Of a stretch of 64,000 nt of DNA, positions 45,367 through 56,482 are shown piece by piece. Under the pieces are notes generated by a model. The model was not told the origin of the DNA and ran no database searches. It saw only the letters and a list, made by a program, of their open reading frames with translations. Source of the stretch: Pseudo-nitzschia pungens. Its lineage: Eukaryota; Bacillariophyta; Bacillariophyceae; Bacillariales; Bacillariaceae. The stretch is taken from NCBI GenBank assembly GCA_037355855.1, contig CM074762.1:4774001-4838000 (forward strand). The letters are read 5' to 3'. Position numbers and translations under genes: made by a program. How positions within the stretch are numbered: position 1 is the stretch's first letter; the number at the start of each line of letters is the position of its first letter.

Positions 45367-45677
45367 TGTAACATGCTAGCGTAGGCTAGTAGTGTTACGA
45401 ATTAATAATTAACCAAATCCCACGTGGGATTCAAAGGTATATAAGATATCCATGTACGGATATCTGGTATGTATCAACGGACATACAGAAGAGAGCAATT
45501 ATACGATTAAGGTTACATACAGAATATATGTTATATACAGGGATGGATATTATAGGAAGAGATCGCGATGACCTCATCGCTCATTATTTCCTCTCTTTAA
45601 TTTCAATCCCATCTCGTAATGTGAATTAACACACAATTATTCATACTACTCCGAAATTTCTACCTTAGAGTGTTACA
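45367..45677 (+). repeat. Element C 3' LTR
   Basis: 311 bp, TGTAACATGC...GTGTTACA. It is uninterrupted and contains the same TATA-like stretch. Followed by CGCCG (45678-45682). Confidence 0.92.
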
Positions 45678-45682
45678 CGCCG

Positions 45683-45900
45683 AGCCAGAAGCTTCAGTCC
45701 CTGATATTGACAATCTTGTACCTGACGGTGATGACTATGATGAGTATATTGGTAATCATGTAATGATCCAGAAGGGCGACGATTGATTGTGGTGTGATTG
45801 GTAAGCGAGATGATAACCCTATCCTTCTTGATACCAGGATGTACAATCTGCAGTTTCTGGATGGTTCCATTGAGCAGTATACCGCTACCAGCAATTGAGG
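45683..45900 (+). pseudogene. Element B pol, continuation after C
   Basis: Reads 'EPEASVPDIDNLVPDGDDYDEY' in segments matching A pol 'EPEASIPDIDDLIPDGDDYDEY', then, after stops and a small deletion, 'KRDDNPILLDTRMYNLQFLDGS'. Homology to A ends near 45898. It confirms that C split one coding sequence. Confidence 0.85.
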
Positions 45901-46690
45901 CTAGTAATATCCCATCCAATATGACTCTTTCCAAGTCGCAAGGAGGATCTTTGTCTCCTGTCCCCCCTCCATTTATTGATCTTACAAACAATCAACAAGA
46001 GCGCAATCGAGGATACAAGGAATCCTGGCAACACCAGCATGAGGATGGGTATGAGGACCACCGCTGCGGCGCACGCCCTCGATCTCTCTATTTTGAAGAT
46101 CAGGACCCCCCCACTACTGTGCACACCCTCGATCTCTCTCTTTTGAAGATCAGCGTCAGACGTCCTATTCCTCCCAACCGACACTATCACGAGCACGATG
46201 TGCAATACTACAAGAATTACCACCCATGTTGCTTGTCTTACTATGATGCACCACGATGCACTGCTGAGTAGCAGGACGAGTACTAGTAGTACTACCCTCC
46301 TCTAGCTCGTCGGTCTTTCTATGCTCCACAAGAACGCTCTCTGGAACGCCCTCAGGAACGCTCCACTCTTAGTGAAAGAGGAGCAGCTCGGTGGTCCTCT
46401 TTGCCATATGCTCCACGAGAACTGCCCTTGTCAAGAATGCCCTTGCCGTGTCTCTTTGTTTGGTGATAATTACTATCACACCTAGTATGAGGAACACCAC
46501 AGGCTACTACTATCTCCCATGGAAAGGGAACACAGCAGGTGAGTCTATTTTGAGCCTGATCACCACTGTCCTTTTCTTCCTGGCCCTGAAGCACATCCTC
46601 ATAATCCCTACGGAAGAAGAGAAGATGATCCGTTCGTGTTATCAGAGGATCAGCAAAGAATGTGGTGGGCAATACAAAAAGAGGGCATTC
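45901..46690 (+). other. Decayed coding-like sequence, family unknown
   Basis: Abuts the broken end of element B. Open stretches in shifting frames are rich in Arg, Pro, Tyr and His, e.g. 'SPVPPPFIDLTNNQQERNRGY' in part and, near 46625-46680, 'EDQQRMWWAIQKEG'. A ~35-bp unit (CCTCGATCTCTCT..TTTTGAAGATCAG) occurs twice ~60 bp apart (46077 and 46127). No domain is recognised. It could be a dead gene or element fragment. Confidence 0.35.
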
Positions 46691-46692
46691 GT

Positions 46693-46721
46693 CCTTGTCT
46701 AGAAACTTCTTCTAGACAAGG
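46693..46721. repeat. Perfect hairpin 1 (12-bp arms)
   Basis: CCTTGTCTAGAA at 46693-46704 is exactly inverted at 46710-46721 with a 5-base loop. It directly touches hairpin 2. Confidence 0.85.
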
Positions 46722-46758
46722 AGTAAACCTTCTTACTTTGAAAGTAAGAAGGTTTACT
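46722..46758. repeat. Perfect hairpin 2 (18-bp arms, 1-base centre)
   Basis: AGTAAACCTTCTTACTTT at 46722-46739 is exactly inverted at 46741-46758. With hairpin 1 it forms two back-to-back foldbacks with no gap. Confidence 0.85.
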
Positions 46759-46759
46759 A

Positions 46760-47504
46760 CGTACACGTATCTTACTTCACCAACCCTGTACGGAATGAGC
46801 ATTCGTAGCAGCTGACATCCTCCTTGGTGCCCTTGTGGGAATTGCAAGTGAAGGACGTAATTAGCTACAATATTTTTCAACGCATGTCCCCCTCCTTTTC
46901 GCCTGTTGCCGACAATCTGAAAAAAAATAAAAAATAGATATTTTTATTATGAAATCAAGTCTAGGTACGAGTAACTTAAGATTACTTTAACAGATTGAAT
47001 AAAGCTGTCGTTCGTTGTACGAAGTACGAAGTATTATTATTTGGGGCATGTAATAAAGTTGCTAAAATTAAAAAATTAATTAAGGTTACTTCTATGACTA
47101 ATCTATCCATCCATCGGCGGGAACTGTTTTCCCTTGAATAAACTAATAGCGATTCACATGTATCGCTTGCTTCGCCGAAATTTGTACTCCACGTGTAACT
47201 TCAAGCTATTGTACTTCTTGTATTTTGTACTTATGAGGTAAGTTAAGGCTTACCTTCTGCAGTGGTGTTATCGCTAAAACTTGAGGGAACGGCGTTTCAA
47301 CATGTCGACGATCCAGAAAATACGTGAATTCGTACCGATGCAAGAAAGATTTGGTGCAAATCCAAAAATTTGTTTCACAATATTCATGAAAATACTGCTT
47401 GCTTCGTTTTAAAACCAATCGTTTGGGACACGAAAGTAGAATAGTATCTCAATCCAACCAAGTAGTAACAGAGTTTTTGAGGTAAAATAAAACGAAGCGG
47501 GAAA
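46760..47504. other. Intergenic region upstream of the intron-containing gene
   Basis: AT-rich, no supported gene. It should hold the promoter of 47505-48960, but I see no clear TATA or initiator that I would stake a call on. Confidence 0.4.
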
Positions 47505-48960
47505 ATGGAAGCCAACGAACCATCAGAAAGCCAACCGTTGTTACCGACTGCATGGGACCCCGAAAAAAATGAACCACTCTACGGTGCTTCCAGCGATGAG
47601 AACTCCGACGAGGACAGTGCAATCAAACTCTTCAAGCAGGGCGAGGGTGAAGACATCCCTTTCGATAGTACGGGTACAAACGTAATGTTTGAGGGAAGCG
47701 AGGGGGGTAACGTTGTGGGAGGAAACAACGTTGAATCAGAAAAGCTCGACTCAAGAATCCGTTTCTCACTTCCAGTAGATGACGCCGACGCCGACGCCAA
47801 AGATGATGACGATGACGGTGACGACGACAACCATAAGTTTGACACTGTTTATGGAAAGACAGGGGAAAAAAGTAACAATGAGTATCAAGATGAGCTTGAG
47901 GCATCCGATGCAAGAAAGGAAGATCTGATGGAGAGCGGCGGAGGATCGGGTCAACTGGATGAGGTGGAATCCCTATACATAAGCGTAGATCGTCTGTTCC
48001 AAATGAGTACCTTAGGTTACAGATGGTACTTCGCCCGCCACTTTTTTATGTTTCTTCCATCCATTTTCATTACAATGATTTCGGCAGTTGGTGCCTTCAT
48101 GATCAAGAGTGATTTGAATATAGATGAGGACGTAAAATCTTGGATTGCTTTCGGTGTCGGAGCCGCTTCCATTGTCAGTAAGTTCCATTTCTTTTTGTGT
48201 TTATTTCACAATGTCGCTTTGTGTTTTTCGGGATTTGATTCTCATCATTGTCCTTTTTTGACTCACTGTGTGCCAACATCACCAAGATGTCTTCCTTCAG
48301 AACATGAGCAACGAAATGAACTATGACCATTCTAACAGGAGTTTAAGACAACTTTCCATTGGGCTCTCTAATTTGTTAGTGGATATAAAATCCTATCACA
48401 AAAAATGTAAAGAACCACCAAAAACGCAAGAGGAATATCGATCCAGGATGGAAAAGGTGGCGGAGATGGAAAAGACTTTAAATACCATATTGAAACAGAA
48501 TGATGCGGAAATTCCAAGTCATATTGTAATTGCTTACGACTTGGTAGAATCCCGTCTGAGCTTGCGGCTATTTCCGCCCGTCAAGTTCGACAAGAATGAT
48601 CCTCTTGCGAAAAACAAAATCGTGTGGTTTACTATGATGATCGCGGTTCACAACGAGTTATTTAACAAGATCAAAGACGGTTCGAAATCATGGTGGGCAG
48701 GTTCGCAAGACATAAAGACCCCCAACCCAGAGAAAATGGTTCGCACTGCGATCTATTCGGTGCTGGAAGTTTTGAGGTCGGAACAAGATTATCTGCTTTA
48801 CGAGAGTCTTCTCGGAAGCCAGCAGTTGATCCGAAACAGTAATAAGAGTTTCATCAAGCGCAAGCACTATGACGTATATTCATTACCTCAGGGACCCCTC
48901 GAGACTGACTATTGGAAGGCGGCTTACGCAATTTTTGGGAATAAGGACCAATCAGGATAG
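47505..48960 (+). CDS. Two-TM membrane protein, SLATT-like (tentative), one intron
   Basis: Joined exons 47505-48177 and 48287-48960 encode 448 residues; the start is in 'GGGAAAATGGAAG'. Residues 1-160 are acidic and disordered-looking (ADADAKDDDDDGDDD), with a 'QPLLP' near the N-terminus that could be a sorting signal. Two hydrophobic segments follow at ~178-200 and ~212-232, then a helical cytosol-type tail ('NVFLQNMSNEMNYDHSNRSL', 'LSIGLSNLLVDIKSY'). Two TMs followed by such a tail resemble SLATT domains, known from bacterial effector systems and from fungi. That match is from memory of the pattern and is weak. Function is unknown. It is the only intact cellular gene inside the transposon island. 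Confidence 0.7.
48178..48286 (+). other. Spliceosomal intron, 109 bp
   Basis: Donor CA|GTAAGT and acceptor CACCAAG|AT. It is phase 1 and T-rich before the acceptor. The next AG (48300) would put exon 2 out of frame, so this acceptor is preferred. Without splicing the frame ends at 48326. Confidence 0.8.
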
Positions 48961-49410
48961 ACAATCAACACTGCCCCAATCGAGCATTTTTGGATAGAGT
49001 TTTTGATGTCCCTTAATGGGTTTCGTGTCTTGCGCCTTATTAAGTCTTGTTTGGAAATGTAACGTACAAAACGATGCTTTTGTCAAGATCTTCTAAAATT
49101 AAGTTAACCAGCACCATTCCCAACCCCTTGACGATAAAAGCAGCTCGATTCGCTAACCCTGGTTGAGGAATACAATTCCAATACTCTATATCATGATCCT
49201 AAGGTAAGTTACTTCGCAAATCCGTATGGACGATTCGAAATACTTTCCGATTGAGCTTTTATTTCGTTTCGGAGTAAACCTTAGTCCAGTAGAAAACTGT
49301 AGAATACTTCCCAACCCCAACTACACGTAGCAATATCATACGGCTCGGTAGTAACGTCGCAGTCTTAGATAGAAGGATTTGCCGCGTTGCAGGGGCGAGG
49401 GAATTGTTTT
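48961..49410. other. 3' flank of the intron-containing gene
   Basis: No gene, repeat edge or RNA gene seen. Likely holds the 3' UTR of the upstream gene. Confidence 0.4.
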
Positions 49411-49419
49411 GCCTAGAAG

Positions 49420-49787
49420 CTAAGGCCCCTGTGTAGAAAACTGTACCAGGGCTATATGGCCTAGCATGCAGTAACTGTGTAGAAGGTGCTAGGCTAAATG
49501 CCAAGTTTGAGGCTTGTTGAGAAGAACAGGAGGCTTAGCAAGGAAGCATAATAGTGTTGTACGGGGTACTGTTGTTTAAAGATATCGAAGATGCTGCCAG
49601 TATGCTACTAAGGCTGCTGTGTAGGGAACTGTACTGAGTCGACAGGTATTATGCTCCAGTAACTGTCTACAAAGACTATGTGCTAAGCATTAGGCTTAGC
49701 AAGAGGCTTAGCAACAGTTTTATTCCAAGGTAGTATGGGGTGCTAACACCAAAGTGACCGGGGTCATCGTGTAGGATTTGTACCAGT
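49420..49787 (+). repeat. LTR scraps of the A/B family
   Basis: Two pieces. 49420-49550 resembles the 'CCTGTGTAG..AACTGTACCAGGGCTA' part of the LTR. 49577-49787 runs parallel to B's LTR from its start (AAAGATATCGAAGATG) through 'CCTGTGTAGGGAACTGTACTGAG', 'GGCTTAGCAACAG' and 'GTCATCGTGTAGGATTTGTACCAG', then stops abruptly. No internal region is attached. Confidence 0.65.
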
Positions 49788-49789
49788 AG

Positions 49790-51160
49790 AACCAGCAGCA
49801 ACAACAACAGAGAGACCTAAGGGCCTAAACAGGACAACGGTTAACAAGAAACAATCGAAGTGTCGGAAAAGACAGTAACAGAAGGCGACCGATCCAGTGT
49901 GACGGCGTCTATTAACTCCGATTACAACGCTACGGCTGACGGTGACGGAAATGGGAACACTCCTGACGCCCAGTAGGGATGGAGCAGTTGCGGCAAGCCC
50001 TTCAGAAGTTGGATCCTGGCAACTACACTCGACAACATGACTGATCCAACGTGATAGCATGCTGCCGCACTGCATACTAAATGCACGATAGACCGTCCGA
50101 AAGACCGTTCGCAAAGTAACGGACATGAAATCAGCTGACCGATTCAGCGCAACGGCAGCGCAGATCCTACCGTTTAGGGGAGACGGAACAGTTGCAGTTA
50201 GCACCATAAGATGGAGCAACAGCAACAACAGAGAGACCTAAGGACCTCAACAGGATCATGGTCGACAAAGAAAAAAATGAAAAAATAATATAAAAATAAC
50301 GAACGTCAGAAAAGACCAAAAGACTGTTCGAAAGACCGTTCGAAGAATGACAGCAACGACTAGCAATATCAAACGGACATAAAGGAGCAGTTAGACCCAT
50401 TCGATGGTGCAGCAGCGCCAACAGAGACACCTAAGGACCTCAACTGGACCATGGTCGACGACGACAGAAAGGACCCGTTAGTACCATTAGATGGAGCAAC
50501 AGCAACAACAGAGACACTTAAGGATCTCAACAGGACCATGGTCGACAGTAATGAAGAGTGTCGGAAAAGACGACAACAGACGACCGATTCAGCGCAACGG
50601 CGGCAGTTAGCACCATTAGATGGAGCGAGGACAACAACAGAGACACCGAAGGACCCCCAGAGGACCATGGTTGACAAAAACAAGCACGACCGTTCCAGAA
50701 ACAACGGCAGCAGATGACCGATTCCGCTCTACAGCGGCACAGAACCTTCCGCTCTGGGGAAACGGAACAGTTAGCACCATTAGATGGAACAACGGCAACA
50801 ATTGAGAGACGTAAGGACCTCAACAGGAACACGGTTAACAAAAGACATAATAATAATAATTTTAAAAAAAGAAACACAAGCAAGACCGATCCAGGAGATG
50901 GCAATGCACAAAATACCGATCCAGGTGACGGCAACAATCAACCAAACGACCGATCCAAAGTGACGCCGATACAATAAATCGAAACGACTACGGAAAGATT
51001 GACTGCGAATACCCGATCAACATCGCTCATCAACATCGGTCCTGACACGCCGAAGGGCTGGATGCAGTTGCAGCATGCCCTCAGACATGGGATCCTGGCA
51101 ACTACGTGCAATGACATGACTGATCCAACGTGATAGCATGATGCTGCCGAAGCACATAAC
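49790..51160. repeat. ACAGAGACACCTAAGGACC tandem array with direct-repeat borders
   Basis: The block 'AACAACAGAGACACC..AAGGACC' followed by 'CAACAGGACCATGGTCGAC' recurs at ~49795, 50215, 50405, 50495, 50632 and 50795, partly with 'GCACCATTAGATGGAGCAAC' before it. A ~110-bp sequence ('GGATCCTGGCAACTAC', 'ATGACTGATCCAACGTGATAGCATG') borders the array as direct repeats at ~49970-50070 and ~51040-51145. The same ACAGAGACACC...CATGGTCGAC block is in the leader/LTR of Gypsy element F (57915-57970), so the array may be an amplified F-family LTR. Confidence 0.65.
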
Positions 51161-51640
51161 AACATGAGAACGCAAGACTGGTAACAGACAACATCCAGCA
51201 ATTTACTGGGAACGCGCAGAGCTAAATGCTTTCGTGGAGACGAAGGGTGTGGCATACTACTACAGACTTTGAGGAGTTGTACCAGCTCCGCAGGTTTTAC
51301 AAAACCACTATTCTCTTCTCTTCATTCTACAGAGGAGGATACAGAACACTCCCTGTAGGTGGATACAGCCTATTCAACCAACTAGTATGGGCTGATTGCA
51401 ACCTCATCATTCCTGTGTGGTGGGTGAGGACTTCTTGTAACAATTACTAACACCAGTATGGATCCTAAGAATGATCCAACAGTGATACTCCGTATTCCAG
51501 CAGCTCATAATTAATGTGACTGTAACTACTGGAAAGGGATAGGATTGAACCAATAGTGACATTCCCATGGAGGCGTATGCTGTGCACTGAACCAGTCCTA
51601 AAAAGGATAAGGTTTGGCTCAGAGCATGATCGGCAATGAT
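51161..51640. other. Unassigned DNA
   Basis: Holds a short plus-strand frame (51226-51450) with no recognised domain. I see no repeat matching elsewhere in the window. Confidence 0.35.
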
Positions 51641-51659
51641 GAGCTGACTCAGCAGGGCT

Positions 51660-52636
51660 CGCTAATCACTCGCTCAGTGCTGCAGAGGATGCAATGGCAA
51701 ATGAAATACAATGCGACGGTGAGTGAACCACCACATCAAGATTGGGGATATTGATGATGGGATTTCAATTCTTCTAATTCTGCATTAAGTTGCCTGCTTG
51801 CTACTGATAGGAAATGTGATCGCAACTGACATATGATGCGATCGCAACTCAAAAATGATGCAATTGTAACTCAAAAATGGTGCGATCGCAACTCAAATAT
51901 GATGCGATCGCAACTCAAATATGATGCAATCGCAACTCAAATATGATGCGATCCCAACTGAAACACAGCAGTAACAACATCATGACACCGTGACAAAGAA
52001 CCAGGATTGGTCCCCACTGTAATTCGACCAAATCAATCCAACAAGCGAACATACAGAATATGGTTTTTGATTTTGCTACTGTGTACTTTGTAGGAACTAA
52101 AATAGTAGTAAAAGGTCAACATTTTTTTCCGACTATATGGACTGAATTCTTAATGGGTAGGGTTGTGAATTGTACTGGACTCCTTGGATTCCTTTAAAGA
52201 GTGGTTGAGAAAATAATTTGTTGGGTTGAGATTCTTAAGAATGAACTGAAAAATTAATTTGATTGGGCTTCGAAATAATTTATGTGAGGTAGGGATTCTT
52301 GAGGTGCTTGAAATAATTTCGGTAGTCGTGACAGTAATAATAAATTTAAGACAAAAAAAGTGGAAGTGGGAACATATTCTTTGACAATAGCATGAGAAAT
52401 TAGAATGGGATTGATGAATTTGATTAACTGATTGAAAAAATATTTGAGTCTTACCAAAAAAGGAGTCAGTGTGGATTTTTTTTTGCTAGTTGAGTGCATG
52501 TGGTAGTAACTACGTCGCAATTGGGGTAGGGAATCCCAAGGGTGCTACGGGTCGAGCTACACAAAAAAGCAGCCAGGAATTTATCGCGACCCTCCAAATA
52601 AATTCTCCAGAGAGGTTGCGAAACAGTTTTCGGACG
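51660..52636 (-). mobile_element. T2: diverged remnant of transposon T, inverted
   Basis: Read on the minus strand from 52636, it starts CGTCCGAAAACTGTTTCGCAACC, close to T's TIR. It then follows T's left half: 'GAATTTATTTGGAGGGTCGCGATAAATTCCTGGCT' in parts, 'ACCTCAAGAA', then the 'CTATCAGTAGCAAGCAGGCAACT' block (rc at ~51790-51812) with 'CACTCACCGT' beyond. It ends without a second TIR near 51660, so it is truncated. The TCGTCG repeat and satellite of T are absent. Confidence 0.7.
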
Positions 52637-53030
52637 CACAAGAGAGCACCTCCACCAACTTCACTAATTAGCCAGGCATGGTGGTGATGGTGGTGGTGGT
52701 GATTGTTGGTTTGGAGGATGTGTTCTTATTATTTAGGTGCAGATGCACATTTTTCCAGATGTTGGGGATGCAGAACTTGATTAAGAAAACTAGAGTGAAT
52801 TTGGCAGATAATGGTGAGGAGAGATTCAATATTCAAGGAGAATGTGTTAGTTTGTTGAGTCAACTAGTATGATTAAAAGATTGGTCTTGGTAGTAACAGG
52901 GATGGGCAAAGATATGTTCCCACACGGGGTGGAAAACAAGAAAGAACACTTCCATCTAATTGTCATGACCAAGAAAAGGTCCTATTGCACAATGATGGAG
53001 CTTTTGGTTCATCAGTTAGCATCCTGTAGA
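52637..53030. other. Unassigned DNA after T2
   Basis: GGTGGTGAT-type microsatellite at ~52680-52705; short frames without recognisable similarity. Confidence 0.35.
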
Positions 53031-53345
53031 TCTTGTAATATTGGTCTGCTAAGAACTGGGGTATGTAGATGTGGTACAACAAATTCTACTATAAGGGCCC
53101 AGCATCCTGTTTAGCACCCCAGTCCGGTGCTGTACAGGATCATCTATCAGTTAGCAGCACCCTGTACTAGATCCTGCTACTATATAGGTCTGGTAAGAAC
53201 TGGGTTATGTAGATCTGGTACAAATTCTACTAGAAGGGCCCATCATCCTGTTTAGCAACCTGTTCAGTATCCCCCTTAGCCCAGTACAGTTTTATCTATC
53301 AGTTAGCAGCACCCTGTGGATCTTCCAACACAGTATTGGTCTGCC
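53030..53345. repeat. ~165-bp repeat, two copies (related at 57240-57520)
   Basis: 'CTAAGAACTGGGGTATGTAGAT..GGTAC' ... 'TTCTACTA.AAGGGCCCA.CATCCTGTTTAGCA' ... 'CTATCAGTTAGCAGCACCCTGT' occurs twice in tandem (about 53045 and 53188), with a third partial start near 53335. A diverged pair is at 57240-57520. Confidence 0.7.
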
Positions 53346-54722
53346 AAGAGCTGAGGTATGCAACTTTGATACAGCATATCTATCCTATTAGATGGCCCTA
53401 CCATCCGGTAACATGATACCCAAATGCATTAAATAGGTGTGACATGCAAACTAGTAGTAGTATCAGGTCTTTCTGACTTAGATTTTTTTCATTCTCCCAA
53501 ACATACATAGGGTGAGGACTATTGGCGCTGGAATGGTCAAAATGTCACATATATCATTTAGATAAGTCATGTTGAACAGTGTCTGTCCTTTTTCTGCTGA
53601 TTTTTGAAACAATGTCTACTATCCGTTTTCCATTGTTCGCTTTGGTGAGCATCTGTCTTTTTTTGCCCTCTAAAACACACCATCTATCCTTTTTCCTTGT
53701 TAAAATCTGGCTTGCGCACCCAAGCCCATGCATGCATCTCCTTTGCAGAGTGTCGCTGATGCTTGCAAAACAGTTGAATTCATTAGTAGTCAAAAAAACT
53801 CAGAGAAGTTCTTCTTGTCTGACTTTGCCACATCGTCCTAGTAGGGGATACCTTGCTGCCTTGGCCATATGCTTGTTGGTCATATGCTAGTACAGTTTGT
53901 TGTCTATACTAGTACAGTGTTGGCAGATTGACTAAGCACTAGGTGAATGTGTAGGAGCATGGCGCACTAGCTACCATAATTGGGGGGTTGGGGCCCTATG
54001 TAAACTATGTAAAATGGGGATGTACTAATAGTAGTAGGGTTACTAGTATGGTGCACAGAGAGGCCTTGCTGGGCGGGTGGGTGGGAAAGTTTAGTGCAGT
54101 CCATCCGCTCCCACAGGAACAACATTCCTCATTGTTGTTGGCTTGGGGTTGGCCAAGGGACAATGAGGTGACCAGATGGGGAAGGCATTGTCCCACATCT
54201 CCATAAGGTTACCTCCTCGTTGGGCACCATGTAGTGCCCCTCTGTAGTGCGTTCGCTGCAGCCCCCTCGTGTGGTACTTCCCTACCTACCATCCGGACCT
54301 TCTTCACATACATCGTAGTGCTCGTCATCGGGGGTGTGGCAAGTACCTGGTAACCTTACAGAAGGGATGGGCGTAGAAGTGCGGGCATGTCCCCACCCAC
54401 ATCCTGCAGTTGGTGTGTCCTCTGTCGTGCCCAACAAAACAAGAAGGGACCGAGAGTAAGTTTTGCCTTCTCGGCAATAATTTTGGCATTGTTGTCGAGA
54501 TATGACGCACCCCGCGGACGATTTTTTGAGAGTATTCTGTTCCAACATTGAGGTAAGGTACCTATTGAAAGAGGAAAAGAAAGAGCTTTCTAACAAGCCA
54601 TTACATGTTGCTTTTGGATGATTACTTTGGAGATTGTGATTGCTCAAAAATGAAGAAGCGCATATGCGCTGATTTTGGGCACCCCCGCCACGAGACGATA
54701 TGGGGTGGCGTACGGTAACGCA
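53346..54722. other. Intergenic DNA with unconvincing open frames
   Basis: Frames at 53579-53890 (plus), 53554-53793 (minus) and 54282-54728 (minus) are open, but none shows a domain I recognise and they overlap antisense. Possibly decayed coding DNA near 54300-54500. Confidence 0.35.
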
Positions 54723-56450
54723 GTACATTTTCAGAACATACCAATGTACCAGCGTTGTATCTACCTGTTACTGCGCCCTTATACCTGTACATTCAGGCGA
54801 ACTATATTCGGTTTTGGAGGGCCCTGCGGATTAGCTTAATTCGCATTCACATTCGCTTCCTCTTGTCGATCCCAGTACATTTCCAGTTTGCTTTGGTGCT
54901 CTCCCGCAAATTTGTGGCAAGGCCATCCCGGAACGCACTTGGATTCCCGGTTCTGCTGAATGATTGCCCTCCGATTCTGGAACAAAAAGACGCTGGTTTC
55001 CCAGGTCCGGGCCCGGTCGATCGTGAAATCATTTCTCAGGCTCTGCCAGTACCGCTCCTTCAGGTTAATGGTGAGGGGAAACTCGTCCGCGGGCTTACCC
55101 GATATATCTCCGTAGCTCATTGGGTCGTCCGGGTTCAGATGGTCCATGCTGTCAGAAGTGATGGCCCGCCCGTTCACAGAAAAGGCGGATTCTTCCAGCC
55201 GGAACTCCCGTCGCCAGCATTTCCTAAAATTGCTGCTTTGGGTGTCGCCAGGGGAGCTGCACTCCGGCATATTGTACATAAGAGAGTGATTTATGTGGGC
55301 GTCTCTGGGGAATTCCCGTTTGTCGCCGGGGAGCGCAATGCCGACTCGCGAATACCCGGAGGAGCGGCAATAAATTGGTTTTCGTCGCAATCCTGCCAGG
55401 CCACTGGAAATGCCCCTGGCAGCAAACTCTGCCGCATCCAGCAGGTACACCTCCCGGTTGTGCCACTCGATGTAGTCCTCTCCGCACAAATGCCACCAGG
55501 TTGTTTCGAGGTCGACCGGAGAATCGGGGTTTTCTTTGAGTTGCCCCTTCCGGTGGTGCAGCGTGTGTTCTATTGCCTTTTCCTGGCTCCATTCAACCCC
55601 CGAGTTGTGGAGTCCATCGTCGGCGTCCAGATTGGTCTCGATCATCAATATGGGTTTGGTAGTGGTGTCATTGTTGGTGTTATTTTCGTCTTTGTTTTTC
55701 TTCTTTCCTTCCACCGCATCGAGAGCCCCCAAAAAAAGATCCTTGTTCCCGGTGAGGATTTCCACCTCGCCCTTCCTGTAGGCTTCCGCAATCACCGGCA
55801 ACCCAATGCCATCGTGGTCGGCTCCTGGGACTCCGACTCCGTCCTCCGACCACTTGATGTTGTCGGTCAGCACCAGGTAGGCGTTTTCTTCCGGAAAGTG
55901 TTTCTTGCCCATCAGTTCCCTGGCTTCGTTAATGATCCCCTTGTCCAGGCTGGGATCCATGAGCACGATCCAAAAAAAGTTCTGCCGTGTCTGGTACTTG
56001 ATGGACGGCCAGGTAAAGGTCTTGAACAACAAAAAGTGTGCCTTTGTCAGCTCGTACTTGTTGGACGTCCCCTCCTTGGGCCCCTGTCCCACCATGAAGC
56101 GCGTCAGGACGCTGTGAATGAGATCGAACGGAGCGTCCGGTGCGGTTGGATTCTTCAGAGAGAACTTGTACACGGGCTTCGATTCGTCTAGATAGGCTAC
56201 TCGTTCTCGTTTTCGAAACGACGACGACGACGAAAAGAGTGTGGAAAAACTTGGCGCGTCGCTTACATCGGCCAAGTTGACGTTCAGACAGCTCGGTGTC
56301 AAAAGATATGGCACCACCGAAAGGATACAGAGACCAACAAACATGCAGAACCACCGTTCCGAGAAGCTGAGCGCTCGCTTCTTAGTAGGACCGCCGCTGG
56401 TTTCTTTGGTCATTGTTGTTCGTGTTGCTGTTGGACTTGTTGCTGTTGCT

Positions 56451-56482
<32 letters not shown>

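Larger units (their letters stand above)
26733..45677 (+). mobile_element. Element C: Ty3/Gypsy LTR retrotransposon, host of array D
   Basis: LTRs of 311 bp begin TGTAACATGC and end GTGTTACA. The 3' LTR is intact (45367-45677); the 5' LTR is split by array D (26733-26781 and 39917-40178). Without D the element is ~5.8 kb, normal for Gypsy. gag-pol order is gag-PR-RT-RNase H-INT. The LTRs differ at about four positions by eye, so it is fairly young, but its reading frame already has five stops. Confidence 0.9.
21511..45900 (+). mobile_element. Element B: decayed Copia element, same family as A, split by element C
   Basis: LTR, leader, gag and pol remnants run from 21511 to 26732, are interrupted by Gypsy element C, and resume at 45683 to about 45900, where recognisable pol ends. 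The rest of pol, including RT, RNase H and the 3' LTR, is not found. An internal deletion fuses gag to protease. It is about 5.4 kb without C. Confidence 0.8.

Noticed and set aside
53554..54728. Small genes at 53579-53890, 53554-53793 and 54282-54728
   Set aside because: No recognisable domain, overlapping on both strands, and no start context or neighbouring signal to favour any of them.
54755..56191. 478-codon plus-strand frame antisense to paralogue 2, with similar plus-strand frames opposite paralogue 1
   Set aside because: Shadow of the GC-rich minus-strand gene; the minus-strand protein has the TM, domain motifs and conserved start.
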